A stretch of DNA of 64,000 bases from Fluviicola chungangensis (GTDB taxonomy: Bacteria > Bacteroidota > Bacteroidia > Flavobacteriales_D > Crocinitomicaceae). The notes under the pieces were generated by a model. That model did no database searches and had not been told where the DNA came from. It saw only the letters and a list, made by a program, of their open reading frames with translations. A program made the translations under genes and the position numbers. The DNA lies in contig NZ_VLPL01000001.1 in assembly GCF_007558725.1 (NCBI RefSeq), positions 311,984 through 375,983 of the forward strand, read 5' to 3'. Below, one piece after another: positions 8,876 to 17,799 of this stretch (the first letter of the stretch is position 1; every line of letters begins with the position of its first letter).

Positions 8876-10255
8876 TTAGGGCTTTTCCAATTCCACTAAA
8901 GTACCCTTATTGATCTTCTGTGACTTGTATTCAAAGGGTAGCCGTTCCCGGTATAAATATTTTTTCTGAGTCGATTCGAACGGACGATAAATGTAATACA
9001 CACTATTTCCTTTGATCTGGATGTTTTCCGGGTATTTAAACTGCAATTGTACCGGTGGGCTTAATTTTCCGGTGTTCGTGTCAAAATGGCGCAATTGTGC
9101 TTGTCCTGCAATCTCGTAATGCATGTAAATCTCCCCTGTTTCATAATCCTGAATCACATGTTTCTTCCATCCATTTTCTTTCGGTTGTAAATGATAGTAA
9201 ATCGGGATGCTATCGATCAGATCACCTTGAAAATTGTATTTGAAAAGCAAATTCTTATAATGATCAAACAAAAAAATCGAATCGTTCCGCTCAAAAATGG
9301 GGGCGTAAAGCTCTTTGTAATAAATTGAATTGGTGAAATAATACATCCCGACCCAAACCTCCTTGTCTACCCCCGTTTCATTCTCTTTCTCCTTGGCCCA
9401 TAATTTGGTTCTCACATCTACCCATTTGAATTCCGAACGGTATAATTCCATCATCAGATCGTCCTGTACTTTTGCAATTTTGCGGTAACTCGAATCTATT
9501 ACGTCAAAAGTAAAGTAATCGAAAGCAGGATAATTCGGATTGAAATTTGAAAAATAATACTTCGTAAAAGCCGTGTCCACAATCGGAGCAATATAAGTCA
9601 TGTAGTATTGCTTTTCGATTTGTGCTATTTGAATTTGCCGGTTTTTCTGAGTGATTCCGTAAACATTCTTTTCGGTTAATACATGTGGATTTCCCCGGTA
9701 ATCACGAATTAACTCCTGTCCTTTTTCAGGAAGGGGAATTTCTCCCAGTAAATTAAATCCGTCATAGAGAACCAATTCCGTTCCTTTTTTTAAATTTTTT
9801 GGATAGGTCAGCAACAGCAGGTTATTATCCGGTAAAAATTCAAAGTCAGTCACGGAAACGCGTGTTGATTCAAATACCGTATCCGGTACTCCGATAGGTT
9901 TAATAATGACTTCGTCAATCAATCGTTCCCTGGAATAATACATCCGTACCGGAAGATTCAGTGTATCGGAAGGTTTTCCCGAAAAGATTTTTGCAGGTAT
10001 TTTTTCCAGCGGATTAAATGCAATGTGTTCCAGTTCAAAGCTGGTCAATTCTGTTGTTGAAACCTGGAAACAGGCGATTCCTTTTAAAGATGTATAGTGC
10101 GTTGCAACTAGTGAATCACCCTGATATTGACGGATATAGACTCTGGAAATCGGATCTCCGTTACTTCTGTCCCTGGTAATGATTCGAACAGTGGTCTGAC
10201 CAAAAGCACCGGATGAAAGTAAGATCAGAAAAACAAGGTGTAAAATCGGTTTCAT
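8876..10255 (-). CDS. Secreted protein with carboxypeptidase-regulatory-like N-terminal domain
   Basis: A 459-residue exported protein of unknown function. A signal peptide occupies about residues 1-19 (ending AFGQ). Residues 20-110 look like a carboxypeptidase-D-regulatory/CNA-B-like beta-sandwich (TVRIITRDRSNGDPISRVYI). The remaining 350 residues are rich in aromatic beta-strands with repeated Y/F-x-D patterns and could form a propeller-like fold, but no named repeat is clear. It lies 84 nt downstream of ilvE in the same direction with a hairpin between them, so it is probably a separate unit. Confidence 0.55.
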   Translation of the reverse strand: MKPILHLVFLILLSSGAFGQTTVRIITRDRSNGDPISRVYIRQYQGDSLVATHYTSLKGIACFQVSTTELTSFELEHIAFNPLEKIPAKIFSGKPSDTLNLPVRMYYSRERLIDEVIIKPIGVPDTVFESTRVSVTDFEFLPDNNLLLLTYPKNLKKGTELVLYDGFNLLGEIPLPEKGQELIRDYRGNPHVLTEKNVYGITQKNRQIQIAQIEKQYYMTYIAPIVDTAFTKYYFSNFNPNYPAFDYFTFDVIDSSYRKIAKVQDDLMMELYRSEFKWVDVRTKLWAKEKENETGVDKEVWVGMYYFTNSIYYKELYAPIFERNDSIFLFDHYKNLLFKYNFQGDLIDSIPIYYHLQPKENGWKKHVIQDYETGEIYMHYEIAGQAQLRHFDTNTGKLSPPVQLQFKYPENIQIKGNSVYYIYRPFESTQKKYLYRERLPFEYKSQKINKGTLVELEKP

Positions 10256-10306
10256 GACAGTTCATTTCTTTAGAGATGCAGAGTGATCCAATTTTCCATA
10301 AACAGT

Positions 10307-10331
10307 AAGGGCGGAAAATTTTCCCGCCCTT
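10307..10331 (-). terminator. Hairpin downstream of ilvE
   Basis: AAGGGCGG and its complement CCCGCCCTT enclose AAAATTTT, giving a long near-perfect stem 9 nt beyond the ilvE stop. The T-run on the minus strand is short. Confidence 0.55.
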
Positions 10332-10339
10332 TTACAATT

Positions 10340-11407
10340 TTATAATTTCAAAAGCCAACCAAAACTATCTTTTACTTTCCCCGATTTAACATCGTCCAGG
10401 TACGCATGTACTTTCAGAGAGAATGTGCGCGTCTCCACCGGAGGAAGGATCAGATCTTCATCCCGGTAGCCGATTTTTGCAATATGTGCAATAGTGGCTG
10501 CCGTCCCTGCACCAAATGCTTCAGTCAAACGACCTTCTTTATGAGCCTGAACAACTTCTGCAACAGAAACTTTGCGCTCTTCAACAGGCATTCCCCATAA
10601 TTTGGCAATTTCCACCACAGAACGCTTAGTGATACCTCTCAAAATCGTATCGCTTTCTTCAGAAGGAGTAATCAATTTACCATCGATCACAAACATCACG
10701 TTCATGGTACCCGATTCCTCAATATATTCATGAGATTTCCCATCTGTCCATATTAACTGATGGTAACCTTGTTGTTGTCCTAATTTTGCCGGATACAGTG
10801 CTGCAGCGTAATTCCCGGCTGTTTTTGCTCTTCCTACTCCACCTGCGGATGCTCTTGTATAAAACTCTTCAATTTTCACATTCACGGGTTCGCTGTAATA
10901 AGCTCCAACGGGACAGGCAAAAATTATAAAGCGATACGTATCAGAAGGGCGGATTCCGATATACTCGTCAGTCCCGAACAAAAAAGGTCTTAAGTACAGG
11001 GAGTATCCTTCTTTGGTTGGTATCCAGTTACTTTCAATTTCGACAAATTTTCGGGTCAATTCTACAAATACATTTTCCGGAATAACCGGCATACACATAC
11101 GTTCACAAGACTCTTCGAATCTTTTTGCGTTCATATCCGGTCTGAAAATAGCCACTTCCCCGCTCTCCATTCTGTAAGCTTTCAATCCTTCAAAAATTGA
11201 TTGCCCGTAATGGATTACAGACGTAGCCGGATGCATGGAAAGCGGACCAAACGGCATGATTTCCGGATCCTGCCAGGCACCGTCTTTATAATCCATAATC
11301 AGCATGTGATCAGAAAAAACTTTTCCAAATGGTAAATTATCCCAATCAACAGCATTGAGTTTAGACTCTTGGGTAAGAGTAACTTTCATGTTGTCTTGTA
11401 ATATCAT
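10340..11407 (-). CDS. ilvE: Branched-chain amino acid aminotransferase
   Basis: PLP-dependent class IV aminotransferase of 355 residues (BCAT large type) that interconverts Val/Leu/Ile and their 2-oxo acids. The family motif around the PLP lysine, GRAKTAGNYAAALY (Lys195), is intact. So are FSDHMLIMDY near residue 31 and HYGQSIFEGLKAY near 66. The ATG at 11407 gives the full length. A second ATG 18 nt inside (11389, MKVTLTQ) is an equally good start. The gene is monocistronic with a hairpin after the stop. No leader peptide or attenuator is visible upstream. Confidence 0.93.
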   Translation of the reverse strand: MILQDNMKVTLTQESKLNAVDWDNLPFGKVFSDHMLIMDYKDGAWQDPEIMPFGPLSMHPATSVIHYGQSIFEGLKAYRMESGEVAIFRPDMNAKRFEESCERMCMPVIPENVFVELTRKFVEIESNWIPTKEGYSLYLRPFLFGTDEYIGIRPSDTYRFIIFACPVGAYYSEPVNVKIEEFYTRASAGGVGRAKTAGNYAAALYPAKLGQQQGYHQLIWTDGKSHEYIEESGTMNVMFVIDGKLITPSEESDTILRGITKRSVVEIAKLWGMPVEERKVSVAEVVQAHKEGRLTEAFGAGTAATIAHIAKIGYRDEDLILPPVETRTFSLKVHAYLDDVKSGKVKDSFGWLLKL

Positions 11408-11519
11408 AACGACTAATAGTTATGCGAATATACCTAAATTAGTTGACGATTCTATGAACATGCGGGAAGTAATTCCAATATTTGTATCAAGATATATTTT
11501 TAAATGTAATCAAACAAAA

Positions 11520-12683
11520 ATGCCAAAACTTACAACCTTTTCATTGAAAAGCTTTTCAAAAAGAGGAATGTTGCTCTTTTGTATTTTCTTTGTTTTTACC
11601 TCCTATTCTCTTTTCGGGCAGACCCATTCCTTTAACGGTACCATTGGCAAATACCCGATTTATCTGCAGTTCACATTGAATGGAAGCAACGCTGAAGGAT
11701 ACTACTTCTATAAAAACAAACTGATCGACATTCCTTTATCGGGAACGTACAAAGGCGGTTTGATAACATTACACCTATCCGATGAATACGGAACTTCGGT
11801 AGAAATACCTGAAACATTTAAATTCAAATGGCCTAATCACGTGATTGAAGGTACCTGGACACGAAAGGAGAAAACCACACCTTTCAAATTAAAACCTTTA
11901 ACCCCAAAGGAAACAGGTAGTCCAAAGTGTTCCAATCCCCATTTATTGGCAACTGACCAGGTTATCGATGATTTGACGAAAGTAAAAATCGGACTTTTCA
12001 AACTGAAAGAAACCGACACACTTCGAAAGATAAATGGAATCAAAGTGCGTTATTTTCGGGAAATAACTACCGGAATTGAACTTTTCAGGATTGATTCCGG
12101 ATTGGTTGCTGCAAAACTGAATGATGCAAACGCATATCTTGAGTGCATGCAAATCCTTGAATTCCTTGAATCATTAAACTGCGCATCTTATTCACCCCAC
12201 GGTTCGGACTTCAATTATAGCGTCAGCAACCTGTCGGTTTCGGCTGATTTTGTGTGTTTTTCTGCTTTTAAAGCATTTTACTGCGGCGGAGCACATCCGA
12301 ACGAAGAAAATTACGGGGTCAACTATAATTTAAACTCAAAAGAAAAAATCAGCTTTTCAGATTTTCTATTACCTGGCAAGGAAAAAGCATTTGACGACTG
12401 TGTTTATAGATACCTGGCAAAAACAAATCCGGAACTTTTTGACGAAAATGAACGTGCCGCGTCGAGTAGCGTTTATACCGATTGTCAATACCATAAAAAA
12501 GAATTATGGCAAATCACTTATTGTGATTTTGTTTTGACTTCTGAAGGCATTAAGTTACTGCCCTCATTTCCGCATTTCGCGGCATTTTGTCTGGATCCGG
12601 AATGGGCGGTTATCCCTTATTCGGAATTGAAAGGTCTGATAAAACCAGAATACTACAGCAGATTAAACAAGTTGAAGCCTTAA
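11520..12683 (+). CDS. Exported protein with DUF3298-like domain
   Basis: A 387-residue secreted protein. I start at ATG 11520 (MPKLTTFSLKSF), which gives an n-region, a hydrophobic core and a cleavage-like LFGQ end near residue 34. The frame upstream overlaps the divergent ilvE gene and lacks export character. The C-terminal half carries a DUF3298/RsiV-like pattern: GGAHPNEENYGVNYNL near residue 258, then SFSDFLLPGKEKAFDDCVY and a closing PYSELKGLIKPEY. Such domains often bind ligands at the envelope. Function unknown. Its stop codon TAA is part of the recQ promoter box. Confidence 0.6.
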   Translation: MPKLTTFSLKSFSKRGMLLFCIFFVFTSYSLFGQTHSFNGTIGKYPIYLQFTLNGSNAEGYYFYKNKLIDIPLSGTYKGGLITLHLSDEYGTSVEIPETFKFKWPNHVIEGTWTRKEKTTPFKLKPLTPKETGSPKCSNPHLLATDQVIDDLTKVKIGLFKLKETDTLRKINGIKVRYFREITTGIELFRIDSGLVAAKLNDANAYLECMQILEFLESLNCASYSPHGSDFNYSVSNLSVSADFVCFSAFKAFYCGGAHPNEENYGVNYNLNSKEKISFSDFLLPGKEKAFDDCVYRYLAKTNPELFDENERAASSSVYTDCQYHKKELWQITYCDFVLTSEGIKLLPSFPHFAAFCLDPEWAVIPYSELKGLIKPEYYSRLNKLKP

Positions 12684-12688
12684 CTTTG
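12681..12688 (+). promoter_or_regulatory. TAnnTTTG -7 box of recQ overlapping a stop codon
   Basis: TAACTTTG begins with the TAA stop of the preceding gene and ends 7 nt before the recQ ATG. Transcription from it would be nearly leaderless. Confidence 0.5.
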
Positions 12689-12695
12689 CATTCAT

Positions 12696-14588
12696 ATGTC
12701 AAAAAAGAGCGAAGAAATTCTTTCCAATCATTGGGGTTATTCTCAGTTTCGACCTTTACAGGAAGAAATCATTGATGCCGCTATTTACGGAAAAGATGTC
12801 ATTGCGCTTTTACCGACAGGTGGTGGTAAGTCCATCTGTTTTCAGGTTCCGGGAATTGCCCGGGAGGGAATCACAATTGTTGTCTCTCCCCTGATCGCTT
12901 TAATGGAAGACCAGGTAAACCAATTACGGAAAAGAGGCCTTCGGGCAAAAGCATTAACCAGCGGACTTTCCTTCCGGGAAATCGACATTCTTTTGGATAA
13001 TGCCAAATTCGGCGGACTGGACTTTTTATACATTTCCCCCGAACGCATTCAGACACGGTTGTTCCAGGAGCGGGTCAAGCAAATGGAAATCGGCCTGTTT
13101 GTAGTTGATGAAGCGCATTGCATCTCAGAATGGGGACACGATTTCAGACCGGCGTATATGGAAGTTGCCAAATTGAGGGAGCTTCATCCGGAAGTTCCTA
13201 TCATCGCGGTAACCGCTACAGCAACTCCGAAGGTAAAGGAAGATATTGCCACCCATTTGAAATTAAAGAATCCCGAAGTGTTTGAAGCTTCTTTTGAACG
13301 GACGAATGTGAGTTATGAAGTTTATCACGTTTCAAACAAGCTGGATGCAATTACCAAATGGATCCGCAAAAATCCGGGAGATGTAGGAATCATTTACTGC
13401 CAAACGAGAAAAAGAGTAAAGGATGTAATGATCTATCTCCAGACCCAAAAAATCAAGGCAAACATGTACCATGGCGGAATGAATGCAAAAGAACGCAGCC
13501 TCGCCTTGGCCGATTGGCTTTCGGAAAAAACACCGGTCATGGTTGCCACCAATGCATTCGGGATGGGAATCGACAAACCGAATGTACGTTTTGTAGCCCA
13601 TTATGAAATTCCGAATAATCCGGAATCTTATTTCCAGGAAGCAGGAAGAGCTGGCCGGGATGGAAATGAATCCAGAACCTTTGCTTTTGTTGAACCTGCA
13701 GATGTTCATGAAATTGCCGAACGCGTATTAGCTCAGTTTCCTAGCACAGATAAAATCAAGTTGATTTACAGGGCTTTGTGCAACTATTTAAAGGTCGCTA
13801 TCGGTGCCGGTGAACATGAATCGTATGTTCTGCAGTTCAACGACTTTGTAAAAAAATTCAACCTGAACATACTCGAGGTCTATCCCGCTTTCAAACTCCT
13901 TGAAATGAACGGAACCATTCTTTTTTCAGAGCAGGGATTAAAAGGTTCGCGGATAAAAGTAAGCATTGACAATACGCACTTATACGGTTTTCAACTGAAG
14001 AACCCGGTTTTAGACCCTTTGATTACCTGGATCTGCAGAAATCACAGCGATGTGTTTGATTCTTTTTGTGAGCTGGATGAAAATGAAGTGTGCCAGCGAT
14101 TAAAAATCTCGGCAATAGAACTGGAGTGCCAGCTAAAATACCTGGAAGAGCATGGAATCATTGATATTACCTGGCGGACAGATTTACCCATGGTTACTTT
14201 TCTGCACGAACGCTTCCCGGATGATTACGTGGAATTAAAGCCCGAAGTTTATCATTTCAGAAAAGAACGTGCCCTGGAACGAATGAACGTCATGAAACGA
14301 TTCATTGAAGAAAAACATTGCAGGCCTCAGTTTATCATCTCCTATTTTGGACAAAAAAGCGATCCATGCGGTAAATGTGATTACTGCCTGGAACAAAACC
14401 TGATGGAGAAACATCCCCGAATTGAATTGGAAATCATTGCCCTGCTTGAAGGAAAAGCCATGAGTTTAGCCGAGATCATTGCTCGATTCGATACTTCTTT
14501 TTCAGCAAAAATCAAAACTACTCTGCGCGAATTGATTAACGAGGAACGGATTGTCTTTAATGAGCAGCGTTTTTCGCTTCCCCGGTAA
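12696..14588 (+). CDS. recQ: ATP-dependent DNA helicase RecQ
   Basis: RecQ 3'-5' helicase, 630 residues, for recombination and fork repair. Walker A is LPTGGGKS (39-46) and the DEAH box is VVDEAHCISEWGHDFRP near 140, with the RecQ aromatic-rich loop. Helicase C has GRAGRDGNES. The RQC zinc site is seen as cysteines in CRPQFI...CGKCDYC near 540-565, followed by a winged helix. No HRDC domain follows, which is common in short RecQ proteins. The last 32 nt overlap the convergent repressor gene. Confidence 0.96.
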   Translation: MSKKSEEILSNHWGYSQFRPLQEEIIDAAIYGKDVIALLPTGGGKSICFQVPGIAREGITIVVSPLIALMEDQVNQLRKRGLRAKALTSGLSFREIDILLDNAKFGGLDFLYISPERIQTRLFQERVKQMEIGLFVVDEAHCISEWGHDFRPAYMEVAKLRELHPEVPIIAVTATATPKVKEDIATHLKLKNPEVFEASFERTNVSYEVYHVSNKLDAITKWIRKNPGDVGIIYCQTRKRVKDVMIYLQTQKIKANMYHGGMNAKERSLALADWLSEKTPVMVATNAFGMGIDKPNVRFVAHYEIPNNPESYFQEAGRAGRDGNESRTFAFVEPADVHEIAERVLAQFPSTDKIKLIYRALCNYLKVAIGAGEHESYVLQFNDFVKKFNLNILEVYPAFKLLEMNGTILFSEQGLKGSRIKVSIDNTHLYGFQLKNPVLDPLITWICRNHSDVFDSFCELDENEVCQRLKISAIELECQLKYLEEHGIIDITWRTDLPMVTFLHERFPDDYVELKPEVYHFRKERALERMNVMKRFIEEKHCRPQFIISYFGQKSDPCGKCDYCLEQNLMEKHPRIELEIIALLEGKAMSLAEIIARFDTSFSAKIKTTLRELINEERIVFNEQRFSLPR

Positions 14589-15378
14589 CCGTTCGTTTCA
14601 AATCAATAATTTCCCGTTGTAAATCCTGGATGCTTTTAGTCAGCAGGGAATCATCAATGCGCATTTCAGGTAAACTGGGAGATATGTAATTGACAAACTT
14701 CCACATTTCCACAATGTCATTTACGTTTACGTAGTAAGGCAAATACAAGGGATTGGTAGAACACAATTCAAACGATTGCTGGGTTTCTATAAAGTTGTTT
14801 ACGATTTTGAATACAATTCCATCATCTTTTGTCACAACGATACATGGTGTCCCGTTTCGCACACTTCCCCAATTCTGAATGTACTCAGCAACAACAAATG
14901 AGCCTTCATCTACCGGAGGCATGGAATCTCCCATGATCGGGAATGAACGGTATTTCCTGTTTTTGGACAGAAAAGGCAAACTGAATGTCGGTAGGACCTT
15001 CAGGTAATCCGGGTCTGCGTAACCGGTTGTATAACCTGCCCTCGCCTGTTGAGGGATCAGTTCGATCATTTCATTGTCTTCCGAATCGACCAGGGAAGTT
15101 AAAACACGTAAGTTTTTTCCATTGATATCGGCATACAGTCCTGAACTGATCATTGTCCAGTCACTTTCTGTAAAGGTTGAAAAATCTTTGGTTAGCAAAT
15201 CATCAATCGGAACCGCGTAATATTGACTCAATGCAATCAGTGTATCAATACCTGGTTCTGCAATTTCGTTTTCATAGCCGGAATAACTGCTTCGCGTCAA
15301 CCCCAAATCGGAAGCAACTTCTTCCTGGGATTTCTTCTTGCTTTTACGGATGAGTTTTAGATTGTTCCCTAACTTCAT
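14557..15378 (-). CDS. LexA-like XRE/S24 self-cleaving repressor
   Basis: A 273-residue regulator. Residues 5-62 form an XRE helix-turn-helix (SQEEVASDLGLTRSSYSGYE). Residues 105-230 match the S24 peptidase fold: a possible Ala114-Gly115 scissile bond in QARAGY, a nucleophile Ser152 in MGDSMPPVDEG, and a general base Lys191 in GIVFKIVNNF. This is the Ser-Lys layout of LexA, CI and UmuD, so RecA-stimulated self-cleavage is plausible. I start at ATG 15378. A TTG nine bases upstream is less likely. The stop lies inside the end of recQ. A coiled-coil-like tail (about 245-265) may help dimerise. Confidence 0.8.
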   Translation of the reverse strand: MKLGNNLKLIRKSKKKSQEEVASDLGLTRSSYSGYENEIAEPGIDTLIALSQYYAVPIDDLLTKDFSTFTESDWTMISSGLYADINGKNLRVLTSLVDSEDNEMIELIPQQARAGYTTGYADPDYLKVLPTFSLPFLSKNRKYRSFPIMGDSMPPVDEGSFVVAEYIQNWGSVRNGTPCIVVTKDDGIVFKIVNNFIETQQSFELCSTNPLYLPYYVNVNDIVEMWKFVNYISPSLPEMRIDDSLLTKSIQDLQREIIDLKRTVTGEAKNAAH

Positions 15379-15390
15379 GATGATCAAATT

Positions 15391-15426
15391 TTAATCAAAA
15401 ATATGATTATTTTTTAATCCAATCAA
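15391..15426. promoter_or_regulatory. A/T-rich inverted repeats, candidate auto-operator of the S24 repressor
   Basis: Just upstream of the repressor start, TTAATC and GATTA units are repeated, with a 15-nt palindrome GATTATTTTTTAATC at 15405-15419. XRE/S24 repressors commonly bind such sites before their own gene. The assignment is inference. Confidence 0.35.
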
Positions 15427-15455
15427 ATAAAGTTGTAAAATTTATTTCTAACGGG

Positions 15456-16391
15456 CTATTTTTTTCTTCGCTGCTGCATATTCTGAAGCAGGACATGTAC
15501 TTCAAAAACAATCGGTCGCCCGATCAATTCAGAGTATACCTTAATGAATTTCGCTCCCAGAAAAATAATCTGGGAAGTATAGTACATCCAGGCAAGAAAA
15601 ATCAGTAAGGTTCCAGCGATTCCCATTTGGCTTCCAAAGAAAAAATTTGTGAGGTAAAACTTTAAACCGATTTGCCCGATATGCAATAAACAAGCAGTTA
15701 ACAAACCTCCGGAAAAAGCCAGTTTCCATAAAACTTTCCCATCATGAAGAAATTTATAGACCAGTGCAAACAGAATCGTGTTGATCCCTATGGAAACCAG
15801 GTGCTCTACCCCTCCCATAATCCATTGTTGCTGCAAATGAAAGGAATCGTATAGTTGTCCACTAACAGACATAAAAATTGTTTCAGCGGTATACAATAAA
15901 ACAATTGACACACCAAATACCGCCAGCATAAAAACGGAGATTAATTTAGTCAATACCGTATGATAGATTTTGGTTTTCCGATCATCGATTTTCACCTGGA
16001 TATCGTAAAATTCATTGATACTCATCCGAAGCGAAGAAATCAGGGCGGAACTGGAAAACATCAAGGCAACTATCCCAATAATATTCAGCACCACGCTGCT
16101 TTTTTCAAAATGCACTTCCGATAAAAAGGCCAAAATACCCGAACTGTCTTTGATCCCAACCTGTTCTTCAAGCAATACTTTAATTAAACGCAGGATTTCC
16201 TCCTGCCCCATGATCTTCCCAAAACTGATCACGGCCAGGTAAATAATTGGAATGATTGCAAAAACAGCATAATATGCCAATGCGGCACCATGGAAAAAGG
16301 AATTTTCCTGGAAGAATTCAAAAAAAGTCCGTTTGAAAAGTTTGCCAACTTCTTTCCAGCTAAGCTTTGGTATTTTTACTTTTGAGTTCAA
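15456..16391 (-). CDS. YihY/BrkB family inner-membrane protein
   Basis: A 311-residue YihY/virulence-factor-BrkB family protein. The N-terminal family segment FFQENSFFHGAALAYYAVFAIIPIIYLA (split by the first membrane helix, about residues 20-50) is clear, and about six hydrophobic helices follow. The protein is inner-membrane; the family's biochemical function is unsettled, and the old RNase BN label is not supported. It overlaps the preceding ABC ATPase gene by 32 nt, so the two are co-translated. That suggests, without proof, that they act together. Confidence 0.88.
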   Translation of the reverse strand: MNSKVKIPKLSWKEVGKLFKRTFFEFFQENSFFHGAALAYYAVFAIIPIIYLAVISFGKIMGQEEILRLIKVLLEEQVGIKDSSGILAFLSEVHFEKSSVVLNIIGIVALMFSSSALISSLRMSINEFYDIQVKIDDRKTKIYHTVLTKLISVFMLAVFGVSIVLLYTAETIFMSVSGQLYDSFHLQQQWIMGGVEHLVSIGINTILFALVYKFLHDGKVLWKLAFSGGLLTACLLHIGQIGLKFYLTNFFFGSQMGIAGTLLIFLAWMYYTSQIIFLGAKFIKVYSELIGRPIVFEVHVLLQNMQQRRKK

Positions 16392-17298
16392 TCCGTTTTA
16401 CTTTTTTGAGCGGTTTATTTGAATACAGTACAATTGTCTGTTTGTCCGGCGTTTTAAAAAAGGATTTCCAGTAAGCACCAAAAAAAACAGCATCTGTAAA
16501 CTGTACTTCAAGGCCATCCTTTTTAACAATTTTATATTCACAAGGTCGAAATAAATTTTTACTTCTTCCCTCTTTCAATTCATTTAATTCTCCGAAATAG
16601 GCACCTTCATCAAAATTGGAAGGATTGAAATAAAAAGCTTCCGGGGTGTCGATACGACTAAATTTTCCTTTGCTTAAAAAGGCGATTTTGCGACACCATT
16701 GCATCACTTCATCTCCTTCGTGAGAAACTAAAATACACAAGGTATTCCGTACTTCAACCAATTGTTTAATATATGCTCCGATTTTCATTCTCAAATGGGC
16801 ATCCAAATGAGAGAACGGTTCATCCATCAGCAGTACTTCAGATTCCAGGGCCAGAGCACGTGCAATCGATAAACGCTGCTGTTCACCACCAGACAAGTAA
16901 CGCGCCTGTTGCGCTGCAACCTCGTTTAATTCAACCAAATCCAGCAACTCGTCACAAAAACGTTCCCGGTCTTTTTCATGTAAGTGCAGGATTTTTACAC
17001 GGATGTTTTCCCTTACCGTATGAAACAGGTCCAGGTTAAAATCCTGGTTTACCAATTGTATTTCCGAATGTCCTGGAATCAATCGTTCGCCGGGTCCCAA
17101 TACCCGTTCCTCATTCCAGTAAACACTTCCTTTTGAAGGGCCCAAAAGTCCGGCAACAATCTTTAAAAGCGTTGATTTACCGCCCCCGCTGGCACCAACG
17201 ATCCCGAACACTTCTCCGGGGTTTAAATCGATGGAAACTCCCCGTAAAACGTTCTTCTGTTCGTTGTATGAAAAATGAATCTGCCGAATGGAAAGCAT
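16360..17298 (-). CDS. ABC transporter ATP-binding protein with C-terminal extension
   Basis: A 312-residue ABC ATPase. All motifs are present: Walker A GASGGGKST (about 35-43), signature LSGGEQQR near 135, Walker B VLLMDEP near 157, and the switch histidine in LVSHEGDEV. About 90 residues follow the nucleotide-binding domain and may be a TOBE-like regulatory or ligand domain. No classical permease gene is adjacent. The only membrane protein in the operon is YihY/BrkB, overlapping by 32 nt. Substrate unknown. Confidence 0.85.
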   Translation of the reverse strand: MLSIRQIHFSYNEQKNVLRGVSIDLNPGEVFGIVGASGGGKSTLLKIVAGLLGPSKGSVYWNEERVLGPGERLIPGHSEIQLVNQDFNLDLFHTVRENIRVKILHLHEKDRERFCDELLDLVELNEVAAQQARYLSGGEQQRLSIARALALESEVLLMDEPFSHLDAHLRMKIGAYIKQLVEVRNTLCILVSHEGDEVMQWCRKIAFLSKGKFSRIDTPEAFYFNPSNFDEGAYFGELNELKEGRSKNLFRPCEYKIVKKDGLEVQFTDAVFFGAYWKSFFKTPDKQTIVLYSNKPLKKVKRIELKSKNTKA

Positions 17299-17717
17299 TA
17301 ATTCCGTAATTCCTTTGGAAAAGCACTTAACACGATATAAACTCCGGGAATCGGGTTTTCGACCACTTCGTCATCGTTCAAATAGACTTTCAGTTTTTGA
17401 TGATCGTGGTCAATGATGTATTCATCCAAACATTTTTCAGAAAACACGATTGGTGTCGCCCCATTCTCTCCGTGAAAGATAAACTGGATCACATCCCGGA
17501 TCTCATAATGAAAAGCCTTTCCATCTCCTATTTCTCCTGTCAGAATAAACGGATGATCACGGACAATTTCCAATACATCCGAATCATCGGTCAGGCGAAA
17601 CTCATCTTCCCATTCGTATCGGATATTTTCAGGAGAATCTTTTCCTTCATGCTTTTCCTGAGCATATTCTTCCGAAAAGGAATTGTTTTTTAGAAATACT
17701 TGAATTGAATAAGACAT
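17298..17717 (-). CDS. Hypothetical acidic protein
   Basis: A 139-residue protein with no family I recognise. I start at ATG 17717 (MSYSIQVFLKNNSF); in-frame codons further up to 17777 would add an odd hydrophobic stretch and lack support. It is acidic, with predicted beta-strands and no signal peptide, and seems soluble. Its stop shares one base with the ABC ATPase start, so the two form an operon with YihY/BrkB. The hairpin element at 17800-17858 lies in its upstream region in the same orientation. Confidence 0.5.
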   Translation of the reverse strand: MSYSIQVFLKNNSFSEEYAQEKHEGKDSPENIRYEWEDEFRLTDDSDVLEIVRDHPFILTGEIGDGKAFHYEIRDVIQFIFHGENGATPIVFSEKCLDEYIIDHDHQKLKVYLNDDEVVENPIPGVYIVLSAFPKELRN

Positions 17718-17799
17718 GTTTCTTTTTATGAGATAGATTACAAAGATAATTGAAATTGAATTCCGAATTACCAACATGTTGTTCGGAGGTGTTTGTTCT

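Noticed and set aside
11835-11846. AATCACGTGATT palindrome, considered as a parS site
   Set aside because: Lies inside a coding sequence, is short of the usual parS length and is not repeated near parAB.
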